Source: Euborellia annulipes
Taxonomy: Eukaryota; Arthropoda; Insecta; Dermaptera; Anisolabididae
NCBI GenBank assembly: GCA_023213315.1
Contig: JAKCPI010012513.1
Span: forward strand, 62,001 to 126,000
Length of the DNA stretch: 64,000 bases
Reading direction: 5' to 3'
Below the pieces are notes generated by a model. It was not told the origin of the DNA and searched no databases. It saw only the letters and a program-made list of their open reading frames with translations. The position numbers and the translations under genes were made by a program. This document shows, in pieces, positions 11,431 through 23,306 of this stretch (positions within the stretch are counted from its first letter, which is position 1; every line of letters starts with the position of its first letter).

Positions 11431-11708
11431 TAGAGAAGTATTAATGAGTTAAAAGAAAGACAAGAAATGGGAAAATTGATGTCACATTATTTTGAGGTGG
11501 AAATACCTTATAAGCCTTATAAAATAATAATAATTTATTATAATTAGGCTATATAAAAATAATTTAATCCGAATCGTACGAATGATTTAGGACAAAAACT
11601 TACTAAAAATAATTTCAAAGATTATCTCAAAAAATATTTCATTTAGTACTTTTAATTAATATTTTAGAAAAACAAATTTCAAGATCAATTATGTTTCTTA
11701 TCGATTCT

Positions 11709-11980
11709 CAGTGGCGTAGCGAGCTTAACTCGCGCCCGGGGCACAATACCTTTTTAGCGCCATCCCTCCCCCCCATTCGAAAGCCATATAATAATATACG
11801 TAAAATATACAAAATTTTTATATTACACTGGCACAAAATTTAATATATTTTTTCCAGAAATCAATTATAATAAAAATAAAAAATGTCCAGCAATTTTTTG
11901 TTTTGCGGACCATTTGACGACCCTTTGTGAGTAGGGCCCGGGGCATGATGCCCCCTTGCCCCACCCTAGCTACGCCACTA
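11709..11980. mobile_element. hAT-type MITE
   Basis: 272 bases with ends CAGTGGCGTAGC / GCTACGCCACTA and a perfect 8-base duplication TCGATTCT (11701-11708 and 11981-11988). Confidence 0.85.
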
Positions 11981-11999
11981 TCGATTCTCACTCATAGTA

Positions 12000-12485
12000 A
12001 CAAATAGCAGAGCTAGTGACCATAGAAAAATAATTCCTAGGGGATTCTTCGAGCAAAATATAAAAATTTCAGAAATGACTTCCCCAAAACTTTCTCGTAT
12101 ACCCTAAAAACCATATTTGGAATTGTCTGTGTGTGTGTGAGTGTAAACACGATTGCTTAAAAACGCAAGCATCCAGATCGATGAAATTTAGTATATACTT
12201 CTTACACTAAAATTGTAGATCTGTATCAATTTTCGGAGTAAATATGTCAAATGGAAATAAGATTTTATTCTTTGACATTTTTTTGAAAATCAATAGTTTT
12301 TGAAATATTTAATTATTTAACATCTAATTTAAAAAAAGCGACTGTAAAATGAAAATATTTGTTTCACAAAAAACGTGGATCATCATCAAAATTTCGGTGA
12401 AGGACAAGGGCTCAAGGCCTGGGCAAAAAATCTCGAAGACGAATTTTTTACGAGTACAATATTTTCCCTTCGTATACGAGAAAGA
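12000..12485 (+). mobile_element. Degenerate element of a second hairpin family
   Basis: Contains the (TG)n stretch, AAAAACGCAAG block and a 3' end near TTCGTATACGAGAAAG that matches the better copy at about 60640-60908. Boundaries are approximate. Confidence 0.45.
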
Positions 12486-12560
12486 TGGTTGCAAAAGATG
12501 CAAAACGACTGTAATTGAACTCTTTAATTTTTCTGTATTTGAAATAGAAAAATAACTTAC

Positions 12561-13421
12561 TTTATATATCGTAGTACTCGCTTCATAGGTGATAAAACCA
12601 AAAGAAAAAGTGAGAACGACTAATCCCAAAAGCCAACCAGAACGAATCATTATAACAAAAAAGATAAAAATGTTTTTAATTTCAAATTTTAAAAAATGAA
12701 AAAAATAATAAAAAAGACATATAATATAAAGAAAAACTTCGATGATGTGAACAAGTAGATATTTAGAAAAATAATCGTTAATTTCCTTAGCTAATTGACA
12801 TAAGAAGAAATGTCGTACGTTAATGTTTTGAACGTGTTTTTTAAATAAATGTAAATCTCTAAGTGCCGAGAAATCTCCATAAACCTGACAAAAATCTTTT
12901 TTCAAAAACATAAGCAAGTCTGCGAACCGACGAGAGGTTTGATAAATTATTGATAAACATAAAGTCGGCCCTAAAATGGCAAAAATATCAAACCAATCGT
13001 TAAGAAACAAATAATTAAATAAAATATTTATATATAAAGATAAAGTCAGGAATTCCAAAAAAAGAATAATTAAAAAATCTTTCCAACTAAATTTTAAAGA
13101 AAATTTAGAGATTTTATTCAATATTTTGCAAAATTTCTTTCCTTTGAAAATAGATAAAAGTTGAGCAAAATTATAATTAATAGTGAAAAAGAATATATGA
13201 AATAATTGATATAATTTAATTAAACTAGTTGGAAATTCATTATGATGAGTGAGTTTAATTAAATAAATAATAAACAAATTATTCAGACATAGCATTAGTA
13301 AAATATAAACTATCGCAGGACGAAATACACGAAACGTTCGGTTTTTAGATAGATAAAAAGGAAAAGTGCCCAGGAGATATCCTAAGAAAATAGTGGGGGT
13401 CATCACGGTGCTAAAATTCAT
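12561..13421 (-). CDS. Gustatory receptor-like large exon 5 (8-25 kb subfamily)
   Basis: 287 codons starting MNFSTVMTPTIFLGYLLGTF (the ATG, not the TTG six bases before) and ending ...ASTTIYK at the donor AAA|GTAAGT. It is intact, with IYQTSRRFADLLMFLKK and LCQLAKEINDYFSKY. An open frame continues some 80 codons past the donor into repeat DNA and is not part of the protein. The C-terminal residue before the donor is Lys rather than the usual Glu, shared with exons 4 and 7. The conserved upstream block lies 118 bases before the ATG. Confidence 0.86.
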
Positions 13422-13538
13422 GTTCAAATACCTGGAAATTCCATGGACTTAATCATAATTAAAAGATCTCAAGTATTCATTCAATATTTAATCAATTGGA
13501 TAAGTAATAATTTTAATGAGTAAGACAGATAAAAAACA

Positions 13539-13576
13539 TTGTTAGAAAAACAATTTTAGTTAAAGAGTTAATTTAT
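13539..13576 (-). promoter_or_regulatory. Conserved upstream block of exon 5
   Basis: Same block as before exons 4 and 6-9 (here with one changed base in the 20-base core), about 118 bases upstream of the ATG. Confidence 0.48.
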
Positions 13577-13626
13577 TTATCAATAAAGAAGAGCTTCAAG
13601 AAGGATAAATATTTGTTTACAGTTAG

Positions 13627-13995
13627 ATTTTTTTTTTTAATTTGTTTGAGGTCATTTACGGCATCGAAGACCATTTAGAACCCCATCTATATTTATTAGA
13701 AATGCTTGGTGTAGTGGCTAGTTTGCTTGCTTTCTATACCAAGGGTCGCGGGTTCGGATCCCAGGCAGTCTGATGATTTTATTTAAGTATTTTGGATACC
13801 AAATAACTTAAATAAGAATGCCTGGACCCCAAATACATATATATTCAAATAACGGTTATCGTAAAAAGTCTTATATGGCCTGAGTTGCCGAAAAGACTGT
13901 GTATGTGTAAATGTGAATGTGAATGATAAAAAAGTGTGTTAAAAAAAAAAAAATTATTGGTAGCCAATTCAAATGAAATAAATTTTTCTCGATAA
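13627..13995. repeat. First-type SINE nested in a second-type SINE
   Basis: A plus-strand first-type SINE (about 13704-13958; CTTGGTGTAGTGGCTAG, box B GGGTTCGGATCCC, tail GCCGAAAAGACTGTG and poly A) splits a minus-strand second-type SINE whose halves lie at 13627-13703 and 13959-13995. Confidence 0.7.
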
Positions 13996-14008
13996 TTTAA
14001 TCGAAAAC

Positions 14009-14355
14009 TAGGAACCGACTGAAGATTCGGTTTCGGTTACGGCCAAAAAAATAGCCGAAACCTGAGTCCGAAAAGATGGGATGAGACTCGTAAAAAAGGT
14101 CAAATGATTTGCAAAAGCGGAAAAGGTGCGGAAAAAATTTAGTCTCCCTAAAAAAAAGGTAAAATGATTTTCACGGGAGGAGAAAAAAATTTTCTGCAGG
14201 GCGGAAAAAATTGCAAAAAAAAAAAAAAAAGGTAAATGATATGAATTTTTTATAGGAAATACAAGTTTCTGTTTCGGTGGTTACGGTTTCGGCCGAAACT
14301 AAGATTGAGGTCGAGATTCGGTTTCGGCTGAAAATCTTGTTTCTGTCGGACCCTA
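14009..14355. mobile_element. hAT-like MITE with GGTTTCGG ends
   Basis: 347 bases with ends TAGGAACCGACTGAAGATTC and inverse TAGGGTCCGACAGAAAC..., flanked by a perfect 8-base duplication TCGAAAAC (14001-14008 and 14356-14363). Internal TTCGGTTTCGG repeats lie at both ends. Confidence 0.8.
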
Positions 14356-14603
14356 TCGAAAACGTACGAAAGATTTAGAACAAAATCTTACAAGGTATCC
14401 GAAAAAAATTTCAAAGATTATTCAAAAAAAATAATTTATTTAGCAGTTTTAACTAAAATTTTAAAGCAGCAGCAAATGTCAAGAAAATTATGTGCTCTAG
14501 GGAAGTGAATCTATGTGCAAAAAATAATAAGTCGGATGCAAAATGACTAAAAAAAACATTTTATTATTATTTTTTCTCTATTTAAAATCGATAAATAACT
14601 TAC

Positions 14604-15464
14604 TTCATGTATCGTGGCACTCGCTTCATATGTGATAAAACCGAGAGAAAAAGTGAAAACGATAAATCCCAAAAGCCAACCGGGACGAATCAAAATAACA
14701 AAAAGGTAAAAAATGTTTTTCATATCAAATTTTAAAAAATGAAAACAATAATAAAGAAGACATATAATGAAAAGAAAAATTTCGATAATATAAAAAAGTA
14801 AATATTTAGAAAAAAAATCGTTAATTTCGTTGGCTAATTGACATAGGGTGAAATGTCGTGCGTTAATATTTTTCACGTTTTTTTTAAACAAATTTAAATC
14901 TGTAGGTGCCGAGAAATCCTCGTAAACCTGACAAAAGCTTTTTTTCAAAAACATAAGTAAGTCTGCGAATCGACGAGAGGTTTGATAAATTATTGATAAA
15001 CTTAAAGTTGGGCCTATAATGAGATTAATATCAAACCATGCGTTAAGAAATAAATAATTAAATAAAATATTAACAAATAATAATAGCGCAAATAATTCCG
15101 AAAAAAGAATAATTAAAAAATCTTTACAACTGAATTTTATCGAAAATTCAGAGATTTTATTTAAAATTTCGCAAAGTTTCTTTCCTTTGAAAATACATAT
15201 AAGTTGAGCAAAATTATAATTAATAAAGAAAAAGAACATATGAAATATTTGATAAAATTTAAATAAACAAAATTTAATTTCATTATAATGACTCATTTTA
15301 TATAAATAAATAGTAGAAAAATTACTCAGACATAGCAATAGTAAAATATAAATTATAGCAGGACGGAATACACGAAACGTTCGGTTTTTAGATATATAAA
15401 AAGGAAAAGTGCCCAGGAGAAATCCCAAGAAAATAGAAGGGGACATCACGGTTCTAAAATCCAT
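14604..15464 (-). CDS. Gustatory receptor-like large exon 6 (8-25 kb subfamily)
   Basis: 287 codons starting MDFRTVMSPSIFLGFLLGTF and ending ...ASATIHE at GAA|GTAAGT. It is intact and closely related to exons 4, 5 and 7, keeping IYQTSRRFADLLMFLKK and LCQLANEINDFFSKY. It differs from its sisters mainly in the first outer loop (around residues 50-75) and in the fourth membrane segment. The hAT-type MITE at 14009-14355 and nested SINEs separate it from exon 5. The open frame continuing past the donor is ignored. Confidence 0.86.
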
Positions 15465-15590
15465 GTTCAAATAACAATCATTATTAAAAAATTTTTAATC
15501 ATTATTAAAAGTTTTTCAATTCATTCAATATTCAATAAATTAAAAAAAGTAATTAATTTGATTAGTAAGAAAAAAGAGAAAGTAAAAAAG

Positions 15591-15630
15591 CATTATTGGA
15601 AAAACAATTTTAGTTAAGAGTTAATTTATT
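15591..15630 (-). promoter_or_regulatory. Conserved upstream block of exon 6
   Basis: Slightly altered copy of the block, about 127 bases upstream of the ATG; the extra distance comes from a small A-rich insertion. Confidence 0.45.
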
Positions 15631-15664
15631 AATAAATAAGACCTTCATGGCGAATGACCTATGG

Positions 15665-17045
15665 CAGGGGTGGCCAACCTGCGGCTCGCGAGCCACATGC
15701 AGCTCTTTGTAGGATTATTTATGGCTCTCGATAAATGTTACTGAGAAATGCTGTCACCAATTATTCACCAAAATTTAAGAATTATCAATAGAAATAAAAT
15801 GAATTTTTTTTTAATATCTTTTTTTGCACACCTTTTAAATAAGTATTTAATTGCGGGTCGCGAAAAATTTCAAATTTTGGACTATCAAGGAGCTTGGCCA
15901 CCTCTGGCTCAGAGGTAGGTCAAGAGTTCGCATCCAGCCCCAGGCGAGAAATTTATTTCAAATGAGTTGGTTATGAATGAATTCAAATAAATAGAGATGG
16001 AATCAGATACCGAAAAAGACCTTAAAAAAAAGCGTTGTAAAAAGAGCCAAATGAAGTAGAAACATGAGTTTTTTTTTTTTTTTTTTAATTTGTTTAATGT
16101 CTTTTTCCGGCATCTAAGACCGGAATGGTTTTATTTCGAAAGATTAGTAGCCAATTCAAATGAAATAAATTTTTCTGGCTAGGGAGGGGAAGCGATTCCG
16201 GAATATCAGGCACGAAAACATGAAGTTTACAGATAGATACTTTTATTTAATGAAAAATTTTACTATCAATAATTAGATAGAGAAGAATTATTATAAATAA
16301 AATACTTTCTCTCTCAATTTTATATAGTGAGTAAGAGAAAGTAATAATATTTAGAAAAAAATATCGCAATGAGGTAAAAGAAATTTATTCATAAGACAGA
16401 AGATAATTGTATCATTTCTTCTTATTCTTCTCTCCTCGCCTTGTCCCGCGATGCGGGGTCGGCGGACCTCAATCTTTCCCATCTATTTAAGCCATTTGGA
16501 TACCAAATGGCTTAAATAAGAATGCCTGGACCCCTAATATGTATATTAATCTTTATAACGGATATCTTAAGTCTTAAATGGCCGAAAAGACTGTGTGTAT
16601 GTGTGTGAATGTGAGTGTGAATGAGAAAAAAGTGAGTGTTTAAAAAAAAATATTTCCCTCCAATTCTACCATACGTTTTTACGACCGGAAGAAATAGGAC
16701 AGGCCGGCCCGTCGCACGGTCTGAAGTCTGTTGAAAAGAGGAAGGAAGAGACAGACATTTAAAGAAGTGAAGGACTGCCTGTCCCAGCTCGGGCAGCTCG
16801 TGGTCGCCATTCACGTACCCACAATATGTGGGCCCCTGAGCAATAAATCCAAGTAGAGGGGAAATTCTTCATTTTTAAAGTTAAGAAATGATGTGTTAAA
16901 ATGTGTCTTGCCAGAAAAGAATTGAAATTTTGTTAGGAAAGAATATGCATATCGACGCGATCAGTAGAAAAGTGTCTAATTCCACTTTTTTTGGATGACC
17001 TGCTAGGCCACATGCGACTTTCGGACAGTGGTTTGCCCACCCCTG
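15665..17045. mobile_element. Possible hAT element with nested SINEs
   Basis: The left end CAGGGGTGGCCAACC and right end GGTTTGCCCACCCCTG are inverted. Flanking octamers ACCTATGG and TCCTAAGG match at 6 of 8. Inside are SINE relics (about 15900-16030, 16080-16200, 16484-16660), a 3' hairpin of the hairpin family (16305-16345) and a GC-richer stretch. The ends could instead belong to two elements. Confidence 0.45.
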
Positions 17046-17149
17046 TCCTAAGGAATTCTACGTACAAAATAATATAAAAAAATCGTAAGTCTGATGCAAA
17101 ATGACTATAAATGAAGTTTTTTTAAATTGTTTTCTCTTAAATAACTTAC

Positions 17150-18007
17150 TTTATATATCGTTGTACTCGCTTCATAGGTGATAAATCCAAAAGAAAAAGT
17201 GAAAATAATTAATCCCAAAAGCCAACCAGAACGAATCAATATAACAAAAAGAATAAAAAAGTTTATTTCAAATTTTAAAAAATGAAAAAAATAATAAAGA
17301 AGACATATAAAATAAAGAAAAAATTCGATGATGTGAACAAGTAGATATTTAGAAAAAAAATCGTTAATTTCGTTGGCTAATTGACATAGGAAGAAATGTC
17401 GTGTGTTAATGATTTGCACATTTTTTTTTAATAAATGTAAATCTGTAAGTGCCGAGAAATCTTCGTAAACCTGACAGAAATTCTTTTTCAAAAACATTAG
17501 CAAATCCGCAAACCTACGGGAGGTTTGATAAATGATTGATAAACATAAAGTTGGGCCTATAATGAGAGAAATATCAAACCAATCGTTAAGAAATAAATAA
17601 TTAAATAAAATATTTATATAAAATGATAACGTAAGAAATTCAGTAAAAAGAACAATTAAAAAATCTTTACAACTTAATTTCAACGAAAATTTAGAGATTT
17701 TGTTTAATATTTTGCAAAATTTCTTTCCTTTGAAAATATTTAAGATTTGAGCAAAATTATAATTAAAAACGAAAATGACCATATGAAATATTTGATAAAA
17801 TTTAATTAAACTAGATGGAATTTCAGTATGATGTGTCATTTTAAATAAATAAATAATAAAAAAATTACTAAAACATAGAAGGGGTAAAATATAAACTCTC
17901 GCAGGACGGAATACACGAAAAGTTCGGTTTTTAGATATATAAAAAGGAAAAGTGCCCAGGAGATATCCTAAGAAAATTGTGGGGGACATCACGGCGATAA
18001 AATCCAT
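17150..18007 (-). CDS. Gustatory receptor-like large exon 7 (8-25 kb subfamily)
   Basis: 286 codons starting MDFIAVMSPTIFLGYLLGTF and ending ...ASTTIYK at AAA|GTAAGT. It is intact, with IYQTSRRFADLLMFLKK and LCQLANEINDFFSKY. One codon is lost relative to the 287-codon sisters, in the hydrophilic stretch before the last membrane segment of the exon (EINFFI). The first 30 residues are nearly identical to exon 4, so the two are recent duplicates. Confidence 0.86.
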
Positions 18008-18126
18008 GTTCAAATAAATAGAAATTCAATCGACTGAAACATAATTAAAAGATTTCCAATTAGTATTCATTCAATATTCATTAAAGTGGATAAGTAATAA
18101 TTTTAATGAATAGTTGAGATAAAAAG

Positions 18127-18160
18127 CATTATTAGAAAAACAATTTTAGTTAATTTAATG
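18127..18160 (-). promoter_or_regulatory. Conserved upstream block of exon 7
   Basis: Block with the full 20-base core TAAAATTGTTTTTCTAATAA, about 120 bases upstream of the ATG. Confidence 0.5.
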
Positions 18161-18165
18161 GAGTA

Positions 18166-18830
18166 ATTATTTGAACCTCGTGGGAAAATTTACTAAAAAA
18201 AAAAAAACGATATGAATTTTTTATATATTTTATGTGTGACATAATATTTGTAGGGGAGTTTGTTTGTATGTGACTAGCTGTGAGAGGGGGAGGCGGACTA
18301 GAATATCGTCAAAAAAGGCATGAAGTAATTAATATGTGGACGACCCCTTATGAGAATATTGGCAAACTCAATGAATACACAATTGAGATGCAGATAGAGT
18401 TGTAATATATATAAAAAAATAAACAGAAATATATATAAAATATGTTTAACAAGTATGTGAGTATGTTTTTTGTTGGTGAGGTCAAGCGCCCCATGGTTCC
18501 AAGAAATCAAACCCATGATCTCCAGCCTTTCCGGAACATCGTTGTGCTATCCATTGCCCCAAGCCACAGGATATTTTATTTAGCAGTTTTAATTAAAATT
18601 GTAGAGCAAATTTCAAGAAAATGATAATCTGGAATTCGGTATATGCGAGATCTTGTTGATTGTCACCTATACTAGAAGAACGAGTAATAATTTTAATGAG
18701 TCAGAAAAATAAGAAATTCTTAGGAGAGTCTAGGTCCAAAATTATAAATAAAAATAATAATAAAATAATAATAAGCAGGATGCAAAATTAGTGAAATTGA
18801 ACATTTTTTACTCTATTTAAAATATATAAA
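18166..18830. other. Spacer upstream of exon 7
   Basis: AT-rich. It has a SINE-like head on the minus strand near 18470-18570 (AATCAAACCCATGATCTCC) and nothing else recognisable. Short reading frames here are not supported. Confidence 0.35.
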
Positions 18831-18912
18831 TAAATCAAATTAGGAAGTTGTTGTAGTTGAATATGGCTAAATTACAATAATTGTGTAAGTTTACTCCTAT
18901 ATAAAAACTTAC

Positions 18913-20239
18913 TTCATGTATCGTTGCATTCGCTTCATAGGTGATAAAACCAAAAGAAAAATTAAAAATGACCAATCCTAAAAGCCAACCTGAACGAATT
19001 AATATCACAAAAAACATAAATAAGTATTGCATTTCAAATTTAAAAAAATGAAAAATATAATAAGGAAGACATATATTATAGAGAAAAAATTCGACGATGT
19101 GAACAAGTAAATATTTAGAAAAAAGATCGTTAATTTCCTTAGCTAATTGACATAAGAGGAAATGCCGTAAGTTAATATTTTGCACGTTTTTTTTAAATAA
19201 ATGTAAATCTGTAAGGGTCGAGAAATCTTCGTAAACCTGACAAAAGTTCTTTTTCAAAAACATAAGTTTCTTTCCTTCGCTGCATATAAGTCTGGTATGC
19301 GGAGCCCAGCCTGGACTCACGATTATACTGAGATTGGAAGATTGACAGGGTTGAGCACGTTGAAGTCCAGTAGGGACTATGTTGATGCCTGTGTGTTGTA
19401 TAAGATTATCAATAACCAATTATTATGCCCGGATTTAAAATCAAGGTTTGCTTTTAAAGAATCTTCTTATGAATTTCGTGACAAAAAGAAATTTGTAGTA
19501 CCAGCACACAGAACATCGTATGGACTCTACTCCCCTATTGCTAGATTATCCAGATTGGGAAATGATGAGCGTTGTCCGAACGTGGACATACCAACATTTA
19601 ATGTATTTAAGTCAAGGGCTAAATTCTATATATTGAATGTATGTAATTAATACAACAAAAATTTGATAATGTAAATATGTTTGTATTTGGGCTAATTGCC
19701 TGTGAAACAAAGTAAATAAATAAATAAATAAGTAAATCCGCGAACCGACGAGACGATTGATAAATTATAGATAAATATAAAGTCGGACCTAAAATGAGTG
19801 AAATATCAAACCAATCGTTTAGAAACAAATAATTAAATAAAATATTTATATATAAAGATAGAGTCAGAAATTCCGAAAAAAGAATAATTAAAAAATCTTT
19901 CCAACTAAATTTTAAAGAAAATTTAGAGATTTTATTCAATATTTTGCAAAATTTCTTTCCTTTAAAAATACATAAGAGTTGCGCAAAATTATAATTAATA
20001 ACGAAAAAGACGGTATGAAATATTTGATAAAGTTTATTTAAATCAGAATGCATATCATTATAATGAGTCGATCTAATTAAATGAATCAAGAAAAAATTAC
20101 TAAGACATAGGATTATTAAAATATAAACTATCGCAGGACGGAATACACGAAACGTTCGGTTTTTAGATAGATAAAAGGGAAAAGTGCCCAGGAGATATCC
20201 TAAGAAAATTGTGGGCGACATCACGGTGCTAAAATCCAT
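18913..20239 (-). pseudogene. Gustatory receptor-like large exon 8, split by a LINE
   Basis: The two halves are MDFSTVMSPTIFLGYLLGTF...SSRRFADLL (20239-19734) and LMFLKKNFCQVYEDF...NATIHE (19267-18913), with a GTAAGT donor. Between them lies a 466-base LINE piece, including one copy of the target duplication. Subtracting it leaves 861 bases, the exact subfamily length, and no other disabling change is visible. The exon was therefore probably functional until the insertion. The insert reads on the plus strand, opposite to the receptor. Confidence 0.85.
19268..19733 (+). mobile_element. 5'-truncated non-LTR retrotransposon (reverse transcriptase tail)
   Basis: An open frame (19297-19650) encodes RGLSTLKSSRDYVDACVLYK-like and later VVPAHRTSYGLYSPIARLSR-like residues. 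This is the C-terminal region of Jockey/CR1/R1-type ORF2 (the S-L-x-x-R-R-x-x-x-D-x-x-x-L-Y-K-I and final R-x-x-N motifs). The 3' end is an (AAAT)n tail. The flanking duplication is ATAAGT (19262-19267 and 19728-19733). It interrupts receptor exon 8. The clade assignment is tentative. Confidence 0.75.
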
Positions 20240-20356
20240 GTTCAAATAATTAGAAATTCAATAGACTTAATCATAATTAAAAGATCTCCAATTAGTATTC
20301 ATTCAATATTCATTAAATTGGATAAGTAATAATTTTAATGAATAGTTCAGATAAAA

Positions 20357-20392
20357 AGCATTATTAGAAAAACAATTTTAGTTAATTTAATG
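20357..20392 (-). promoter_or_regulatory. Conserved upstream block of exon 8
   Basis: Block with the full 20-base core, about 118 bases upstream of the ATG, still intact although the exon is broken. Confidence 0.5.
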
Positions 20393-20649
20393 AAAAGTTA
20401 CATTATACTATAAAGAAATAAATAAAAATAAATCAGAAAGAATTGTCCGTGGCCCATGGCTCAGAGAGAAGACATTAGCTTCCGGTGACTAGGGGTTCCG
20501 TGAAGTTACATGATTTCCTATCTCTAACTCCTCCTCCTACTTTCGTCTCTAGCTAGTGAACTAATCCTTATTTTTGGTTCCAACCGGCTCTTTATCTTTA
20601 TATCCAACCTCTTCTATGCTATGGAGGATGTCCTAGTAGAGGAGGGACT

Positions 20650-20930
20650 CCTTCAGCACCGGCGTGTAGCCTACTCCTTTCGAAGAATGCATCACTGAGA
20701 GGGAAACTTCTTTACGGCCCTTCCACAAGACGGGATGTCACAGCAACTCCCTCTCCTCGTAGAGTTGCCTGGGGGAAATTGTGGTGAGATCCAATATTCC
20801 AATCCAGTGCTGTTTGAGGATTTTTCTGACATTAAATAAATATTTTTATTTAATGAAAAATCCCGCACGCCAAGGATTTGAACAGGAATAGAAGCAGGCA
20901 CCCTAGATCACTACACCAGCGAGTCCCTGA
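20650..20930 (-). repeat. tRNA-derived SINE (third type)
   Basis: On the minus strand, CGCTGGTGTAGTGATCTAGG (A-box-like) is followed about 35 bases later by TGTTCAAATCCTTGG (B-box-like, GTTCAAATCC). The body downstream is GC-richer than the surroundings. It looks like a pol III-type SINE head, not a functional tRNA, because the arms do not pair well. The body boundary is uncertain. Confidence 0.5.
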
Positions 20931-20975
20931 TCATTTTTTAAAATTTTCTCTTTTTAAAATAGATAAACAACTTAC

Positions 20976-22944
20976 TTCATGTAACGTTGCACTTGCTGCA
21001 TAGGTGATAAAACCGAGAGAAAAAGTGAAAAGGACTAATCCCAAAAACCAACCTGAACGAATCAATATCACAAAAAAAAAAAATATATTTTTCAGCTCAA
21101 ATTTTAAGAAATGAAAAAAATAATAAAGTAGACATATATTATAGAAAAAGAATTCGGCGATGTGAACAAGTAAATATTTAGAAAAAAAATCGTTAATTTC
21201 GTTGGCCATTTGACATAGGAAGAAATGTCGTTGGTTAATGTTTTGTACGTTTTTTTTTAATAAATGTGTATCTCTAATGCCCAATCGCACCGCACAATTT
21301 AAGTATAACTTAAAATAAAGTATCAGCAACATGGCAACGTTGTAAATTTAAGTGATATTCTGCTGATTTATTTGTGATTTAATATTATAAGACTTAAACG
21401 ATACTGTTATTTATTAATAAATATATATTGGGGGTCCTGGCATCTTTATTCACGCCATTTGGGTCTTGAAACATGATTTTATTTTCAATCAGAGAACGTG
21501 TTATCTTAGCAACGAACGTGGTTAGCAACGGATGACAATGAAAGTTTGTTAAATTTCATACTTAACCCCCAAATATTTAAGCCCTCGATTTCGGGGGCTT
21601 AGCAATGACTTAACTTAAAAAACAATATTAATAATATAATATTAATTAACTACTAATAATACATTTTTTGGATTCGATTTAGATTTTTCTTATAAAAAAC
21701 ATGAACAATATGAACTATATTTTCGAGGATGATCTATATTATATTAGAGGAGGGTCTGTCGGTCCATCCGTCTGTCACGCTCTGACCAACTTCCCGTTGG
21801 AATTTTGAAACGAAATTTTCCAGTCTTATATTAGTAGAGCTGTGTTTTTCAATCTTTTTGAATTTACAGGTTGAAAAATTCTGGCGATTCTCTTGGTTCA
21901 TGACCGACAAAAAGATTGTAAATCAAAAGACTATGTAAGTTATATGATTTTCTCTATTTTGGTACCTATTTCCCTTCTCCATGAAATTGTGTTTTTATTA
22001 TCGTGTAGAACTTTGCCTTTTTCCTTTTGCCGCCTACCCTCCGTGTAGGGCTTCGCCACCCCCTAGGGGTCCCGACCCACAGATTGAAAAACACTGTTAT
22101 AGAGTGACAGATCGTTATTAATATTTATATATAGTAGCCTATATATAAAATTTCTATTAATTAATCAAAAATCATGAAAATTAATATTTTGTTTCTGATT
22201 TTCTCATTTTTCTGAAATTAATATTTATAAACAATATGTATTTAATTTAGTTTATGATTATTAAAAAGAAAAAATTATTAAATTAAAAATAAATCACCAG
22301 AATATCACTAAAATTTACAACGTTGCCAGGTTGTTGATACTTAATTTTAAGTCATACTTAAATTGTGCGGTGCGATTGGGCATAAGTGCCGAGAAATCTT
22401 CGAAAACCTGACAAAAGTTATTTTTTAAAAACATAAGTAAATCCGCAAACCTACGAGAGGTTTGATAAATTATTGATAAACATAAAGCCGGGCCTATAAT
22501 GAGAGAAATATCAAACCATGCGTTAAGAAACAAATAATTAAATAAAATATTAAAATATAATGAGAGTGTAAGAAATTCCGAAAAAAGAATAATTAAAAAA
22601 TCTTTCCAACTGAATTTTATCGAAAATTTAGAGATTTTATTTAATATTTTGCAATATTTATTTCCTTTGGAAATTCCTAAGAGTTGAGCAAAATTATAAT
22701 TAATAACGAAAAAGACCATATGAAATATTTGATAAAATTTATTTAAGCCAGATTGAATTTCATTAAGACGAGTCGATCTAATTAAATGAATCATGAAAAA
22801 ATTACTAAGACATAGGATTATTAAAATATAAACTATCGCAGGACGGAATACACGAAAAGTTCGGTTTTTAGATAGATAAAAGGGAAAAGTGCCCAGAAGA
22901 TATCCTAAGAAAATTGTGGGCGACATCACGGTGCTAAAATCCAT
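20976..22944 (-). pseudogene. Gustatory receptor-like large exon 9, split by a MITE
   Basis: Starts MDFSTVMSPTIFLGYLLGTF and reads to ...CQVFEDFSAL. It resumes after the insert as RDTHLLKKNVQNIN... to ...SATLHE at a GTAAGT donor. Removing the 1105-base element plus one copy of the TAA duplication leaves 861 bases in frame, the subfamily length. The MITE is the only disabling lesion I see. The conserved upstream block is present 116 bases before the ATG. Confidence 0.85.
21278..22382. mobile_element. Harbinger-like MITE inside receptor exon 9
   Basis: Terminal inverted repeats of at least 90 bases start TGCCCAATCGCACCGCACAA at both ends, flanked by a TAA duplication (21275-21277 and 22383-22385). 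A three-base TWA target and GCCCAAT-type ends are typical of PIF/Harbinger. The interior has no long frame, so it is non-autonomous. It includes an AT-rich core and GC-rich stretches of unknown origin. Confidence 0.8.
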
Positions 22945-23059
22945 GTTGAAATAAATAGAAATTTAATAGTCTTAATCATTATCAAAAGATATCCAATTAG
23001 TATTAAATCCATATTCATTATTGGATAAGTAATAATTTTAATGAGTAAGACAGATGAAA

Positions 23060-23100
23060 AGCATTATTAGAAAAACAATTTTAGTTAAGAGTTAATTTCT
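23060..23100 (-). promoter_or_regulatory. Conserved upstream block of exon 9
   Basis: Block with the full 20-base core, about 116 bases upstream of the ATG. Confidence 0.5.
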
Positions 23101-23306
23101 TAATAGTTAAATTAAAAGCCCGTTATTCAGGTGCAAACGGATGGCGAACACGAGTTACCCGAGCAAAGAAAACATTTCTGAATAAAAAAAGGCTGGCCGA
23201 TAGAAAAAGATTTCTTCCTTTCCTTTATGTCAAATATTTTATTTAGACAGTTTCGATTTTTGCCATCAATTTTCAGGTCTCAAATCCTTCCATTTCATTC
23301 ATAAAA

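Noticed and set aside
12324..12560. Long open tail of receptor exon 5 beyond the donor
   Set aside because: It reads through GTAAGT into repeat DNA; no paralogue shares it.
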